64,000 nucleotides of DNA from the NCBI RefSeq assembly GCF_013410545.1, contig NZ_JACCFV010000001.1, forward strand, positions 1,488,001-1,552,000. Direction: 5' to 3'. The position numbers and the translations under genes are program-made. The DNA is from Pseudoclavibacter chungangensis. GTDB taxonomy: Bacteria; Actinomycetota; Actinomycetes; Actinomycetales; Microbacteriaceae. Below, one piece after another: positions 60,974 through 64,000 of the stretch (its first letter is position 1; every line of letters begins with the position of its first letter). The notes below the pieces were generated by a model. The model made no database searches. It worked only from the letters and a program-made list of their open reading frames with translations, and was not told the origin of the DNA.

Positions 60974-63067
60974 TCATTCGGCGGCGAGCGAGGCGTGTGC
61001 CGCCTCGACCACGGCGTCGGCCGTGATGCCGTAGTGCTCGTACAGCACGTCGCCGTCGGCGGAGGCGCCGAAGGTCTCGACGCTCACGCTGCGACCGCGG
61101 AGACCGAGGAACGGTGCCCACGTGAGCGCGAGGCCCGCCTCGACGCTCACGCGCGCCGTGACGGCGGCGGGGAGCACGTGCTCGCGGTACGCGTCGTCCT
61201 GCTCGGCGAACCACTCGAAGCTCGGCACCGAGACGACGCGCGTCGGCGTGCCCTCGGCCTGCAGGCGCTCGCGCGCCTCGAGCGCGTACTGCACCTCGGA
61301 GCCGGTCGCGAGGAGCAGGAGCTCGGGTGCGCCGCCCTCGGCGTCGGCCAGGATGTAGGCGCCACGCGCGGTCAGCTCGGCGGAGCCGAGGGTCGTCGCC
61401 GTGCCCTCGCCCTCGCCGCGCTCGAGCACGGGCAGGTCCTGGCGCGAGAGTACGAGCCCGACGGGCCCGCCGTGGCGGCGGAGCGTCTCGAGCCAGGCGG
61501 CCGCGGTCTCCGGACCGTCGGCCGGACGCACGATCGCGAGGTTCGGGATCGCGCGGAGCGCCGTGAGCGTCTCGACCGGCTGGTGGGTCGGCCCGTCGCC
61601 GCCCAGCGCGATGGAGTCGTGCGTCCAGACGAAGATCGACGGGATGTTCATGAGTGCCGCGAGACGCACGGGCGGACGCATGTAGTCGCTGAAGATGAGG
61701 AACGTGCCACCGAACGCGCGCGTCGGGCCGTGCAGCGTGATGCCGTTGAGGATGGCGCCCATCGCGTGCTCGCGGATGCCGAAGTGCAGCACGCGGCCGT
61801 AGGGGTCGCCCTTCCACTTCGACGTGGAGTGCTCGGCCGGGATGAACGACGGCGCACCGGGGATCGTCGTGTTGTTCGACCCCGCGAGGTCGGCCGAGCC
61901 GCCCCACAGCTCGGGGAGCTGCTCGGCGAGGGCGGCGATCGCCTGCCCGGACGCCTTGCGGGTCGAGACCTTCGCGAGGCCGTCGAAGTCGGGGAGCACG
62001 TCGGCGAGCCCCTCCGGGAGCGCCCGTGCCTCGAGGCGGTCGAGCAGTGCCTTGCGCTCGGGGTTGGCCTCGGCCCACGCGTCGAACCCACGCTGCCATT
62101 CGGCGTGCGCCTCGGCGGCGCGGGCACCGAGCGAGCGCGTGTACTCGAGCACCTCGGGGGCGACCTGGAAGGTGGCCTCCGGGTCGGCGCCCAGGAGCTC
62201 CTTGACGGCGCGCAGTTCGTCGGCGCCGAGCGCCGAGCCGTGGATGTCGCCCGTGTTCTGCTTCGTCGGGCTCGGCCAGCCGATGATGGTCTTGAGGATG
62301 ATGAGGGTCGGGCGCGAACGCTCCGCCTTGCCCTCCTCGATCGCCGCGGCGAGCGCGGGGACGTCCTCGTGGTACTCGCCACCGCCGAGCCAGTCGACCT
62401 CGAGCACCTGCCAGCCGTAGGCCCGGTACCGCTCGGCGACGTCCTCCGTGAACGCGACGTCGGTGTCGTCCTCGATCGAGATGCGGTTCGAGTCGTAGAT
62501 CGCGATGAGCGAACCGAGCTCCTGGTGCCCGGCGAGCGAGGACGCCTCGCTCGTCACGCCCTCCTGCAGGTCGCCGTCGCCGGCGATGACGTACGTGTAG
62601 TGGTCGAAGGGGCTCTCGCCCGCGGGCGCCTCGGGGTCGAACAGACCGCGCTCGTAGCGCTGCGCGTACGCGAAGCCGACGGCCGACGCGAGGCCCTGAC
62701 CGAGCGGGCCGGTCGTCATCTCGACGTGGTCCGTGTGGCCGTACTCGGGGTGCCCGGGCGTCTTCGAGCCCCACTGGCGGAGCTGCTCGAGGTCCTCGAG
62801 CTCGAGGCCGAAGCCGCCGAGGAACAGCTGCGTGTACTGCGTGAGCGACGAGTGGCCCGCCGACAGGATGAACCGGTCGCGACCGATCCAGTGCGGGTCC
62901 GAGGGATCGACGCGCAAGACGTGCTGATACAGGAGCGTCGCGACGGGCGCCAGGCTCATCGCCGTGCCCGGGTGGCCGCCCTTCGCCTTCTCGACGGCAT
63001 CCGCCGCCAACAGGCGCGCCGTGTCCGCGGCCCGTGCATCCGACTCCGACCAGTGAATTCCAGTCAC
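60974..63067 (-). CDS. tkt: Transketolase
   Basis: 697 residues. TPP motif [26 protein letters not shown] near the start, pyrimidine domain DLAGSNNT, and [14 protein letters not shown]. Transfers two-carbon units in the pentose phosphate pathway. GTG 63067 gives the expected [25 protein letters not shown]; the frame stays open upstream through the repeat region, which is not coding. A possible -10 TACGCT (63113-63108) touches the edge of the repeats. Confidence 0.96.
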   Translation of the reverse strand: MTGIHWSESDARAADTARLLAADAVEKAKGGHPGTAMSLAPVATLLYQHVLRVDPSDPHWIGRDRFILSAGHSSLTQYTQLFLGGFGLELEDLEQLRQWGSKTPGHPEYGHTDHVEMTTGPLGQGLASAVGFAYAQRYERGLFDPEAPAGESPFDHYTYVIAGDGDLQEGVTSEASSLAGHQELGSLIAIYDSNRISIEDDTDVAFTEDVAERYRAYGWQVLEVDWLGGGEYHEDVPALAAAIEEGKAERSRPTLIILKTIIGWPSPTKQNTGDIHGSALGADELRAVKELLGADPEATFQVAPEVLEYTRSLGARAAEAHAEWQRGFDAWAEANPERKALLDRLEARALPEGLADVLPDFDGLAKVSTRKASGQAIAALAEQLPELWGGSADLAGSNNTTIPGAPSFIPAEHSTSKWKGDPYGRVLHFGIREHAMGAILNGITLHGPTRAFGGTFLIFSDYMRPPVRLAALMNIPSIFVWTHDSIALGGDGPTHQPVETLTALRAIPNLAIVRPADGPETAAAWLETLRRHGGPVGLVLSRQDLPVLERGEGEGTATTLGSAELTARGAYILADAEGGAPELLLLATGSEVQYALEARERLQAEGTPTRVVSVPSFEWFAEQDDAYREHVLPAAVTARVSVEAGLALTWAPFLGLRGRSVSVETFGASADGDVLYEHYGITADAVVEAAHASLAAE

Positions 63068-63118
63068 GCTGCATCCTTCGAGGTTCGACCGACATGGATC
63101 GAGGCCAAGCGTAGTGCC

Positions 63119-63268
63119 AGTCCCTCCACGCGCACGCAGTGGATGCGCGCGTGGGACTTCACCGACGAAACGCTTGAGTAGTCCCTCCACGCGCACGCAG
63201 TGGATGCGAAAGGGCCCGGCAGGAATGTCCTGCCGGGCCCAGTCCCTCCACGCGCACGCAGTGGATGC
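63119..63268. CRISPR. CRISPR-like array: three 28-base repeats, two 33-base spacers
   Basis: Identical repeats at 63119-63146, 63180-63207 and 63241-63268, starting AGTCCCTCCACG and ending AGTGGATGC. The spacing is exactly 61 bases twice, with unrelated 33-base spacers. The repeat can fold (TCCACGCG against CGC-GTGGA with one bulged A). Repeat and spacer sizes and the GTGGATG-like end suit type I-E. No cas genes are in the window. The 61-base period puts the repeats in three different frames, so they are not protein repeats. Confidence 0.65.
63212..63240. repeat. Perfect hairpin within the second spacer
   Basis: 13-base arms (GGGCCCGGCAGGA and complement) around ATG. It looks like an actinobacterial terminator, yet both flanking genes are transcribed away from it. 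Confidence 0.8.
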
Positions 63269-63274
63269 ACCCTC

Positions 63275-63347
63275 GGGTCCTCCGGTGACGAGGCGCACGA
63301 CGACCGTGTGCACTGTGCCGAACACGACACGGCTCACCGGAGGACCC
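63275..63347. repeat. 14-base inverted repeat around a 45-base centre
   Basis: GGGTCCTCCGGTGA (63275-63288) pairs perfectly with 63334-63347. Inside, CCGTGT and ACACGG can pair again. It begins 6 bases after the last 28-base repeat. Confidence 0.7.
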
Positions 63348-63459
63348 ACTCGAGCGCAGCGACGACGTCGAGCCGATCGACGGGCGGGCGAGCCCGATGC
63401 GCGGAGCGGATGGAGTAGGATCGGGGGAGCCTACGAGTACAGGACGGGACGGTTTTCGG

Positions 63460-64000
63460 TTGTCGGTAGATGAAGTGCTCGGGACTCACCGCGCCGTCGA
63501 ACGTCCGCGTGCAGCACGCCGTCTTCGCGCGTACATCGCGCTCACGAAGCCACGCATCATCGAGCTGCTGCTCGTCACGACGGCGCCCACCATGATCCTC
63601 GCCCAGCGCGGCATCCCCGACCTGTGGCTGCTGGCCGGCGTCGTCTTCGGCGGAGCACTCGCGGCCGGCAGCGCGAACGCGTTCAACTGCTACATCGACC
63701 GCGACATCGACCGCCTCATGAAGCGCACGGAGAACCGTCCGCTCGTGACGGGCGAGCTCTCGGACCGCGAGGCGCTCGTGTTCGCCTACGTCCTCGGCGT
63801 CATCGCGACCGCGGTGCTCTGGCTCGTCGCCAATCCGCTCACGGCGGCACTCGCCGTCGGCGCGATCCTGCTCTACGTCGTGCTCTACACGCTCATCCTG
63901 AAGCGCCGGACGGAGCAGAACATCGTCTGGGGCGGCGTCGCCGGCTGCATGCCCGTGCTCATCGGCTGGGCCGGCGTGACGAACTCGCTCTCGTGGGAGC
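63460..64000 (+). CDS. ctaB: Protoheme IX farnesyltransferase (heme o synthase), N-terminal part
   Basis: 180 residues to the window edge, still open. After a basic N-terminus comes [21 protein letters not shown] and the prenyl-diphosphate aspartate motif [23 protein letters not shown], with further membrane spans. Adds a farnesyl chain to heme b for cytochrome oxidase. The start is TTG 63460 ([16 protein letters not shown]) or GTG 63475; no strong ribosome site decides. Divergent from tkt as in related genomes. Confidence 0.93.
   Translation, partial: MSVDEVLGTHRAVERPRAARRLRAYIALTKPRIIELLLVTTAPTMILAQRGIPDLWLLAGVVFGGALAAGSANAFNCYIDRDIDRLMKRTENRPLVTGELSDREALVFAYVLGVIATAVLWLVANPLTAALAVGAILLYVVLYTLILKRRTEQNIVWGGVAGCMPVLIGWAGVTNSLSWE

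Larger units (their letters stand above)
63068..63459. other. 392-base divergent intergenic region between tkt and ctaB
   Basis: Contains three 28-base direct repeats (63119-63268), a hairpin in the second spacer, a larger inverted repeat (63275-63347) and a possible ctaB -10 TAGGAT (63416-63421). No credible gene. Confidence 0.8.

Noticed and set aside
60945..63181. Two further frames of more than 700 codons over tkt on both strands
   Set aside because: tkt has full family motifs; the others are compositional artefacts, and one merely runs through the repeat region.
63068..63350. 28-base repeats as a protein repeat (IHCVRVEGL-like in the minus frame)
   Set aside because: The 61-base period shifts the frame each time, so no single frame can encode all copies in the same way.

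Overview
The window is about 70% GC and has the gene order of a high-GC actinobacterium, most likely Micrococcales/Microbacteriaceae. Markers are rbpA, whiA, an ANTAR regulator like PdtaR, opcA beside zwf, ctaB divergent from tkt, and many GTG starts. Both ends cut a gene: gltB at the left and ctaB at the right.

Layout. Positions 1-4740 hold central metabolism (gltB end, gltD, pyk). Positions 4840-19575 are accessory: a lysE/lysG exporter-regulator pair, a tightly coupled four-gene set (GT2 glycosyltransferase, a fused GT1-like glycosyltransferase, cytochrome P450, NAD-dependent epimerase/reductase), a phosphoribosyltransferase, and a LysR-controlled cluster of two SDRs, a polar amino acid type ABC importer and a flavin monooxygenase. 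tRNA-Leu(CAA) closes this block. Positions 19744-26937 return to the core (pdtaR, GNAT, thioesterase, polA, EI24 protein, DUF885 peptidase). Positions 27000-35043 are accessory: iron-siderophore binding lipoprotein with an IdeR-type box and AraC regulator, then an alcohol/aldehyde oxidation locus (fdhA, GAF regulator, aldehyde dehydrogenase, adhP, DUF779). From 35100 on it is nearly all core: rpsA, DUF4126, coaE, yigZ, uvrB, a hydrolase/MerR pair, a lipoprotein, uvrA, uvrC, rapZ, whiA, gap, pgk, tpiA, an inserted class III aminotransferase, secG, rbpA, then the minus-strand pentose phosphate operon pgl-opcA-zwf-tal-tkt, and ctaB.

Five genes are broken by one small lesion each: SDR (TAG at 14242), ABC ATPase (+1 frameshift near 16105), flavin monooxygenase (TAG at 18480), formaldehyde dehydrogenase (TAG at 29540) and alpha/beta hydrolase (TGA at 41926). 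All are accessory; every core gene reads through. This looks like decay of dispensable catabolic functions, although sequencing error cannot be excluded from one sequence.

The most unusual elements are three perfect 28-base repeats separated by exactly 33 bases between tkt and ctaB (63119-63268). They resemble a small type I-E CRISPR array with no cas genes in view, and one spacer is itself a perfect hairpin. Next are the GT2/GT1-fusion/P450/reductase operon (6665-11985), which may make an uncharacterised glycoside or glycolipid, and a nested hairpin in the rpsA leader. A recurring TANNNT hexamer 6-7 bases before the start codon suggests about ten leaderless transcripts.
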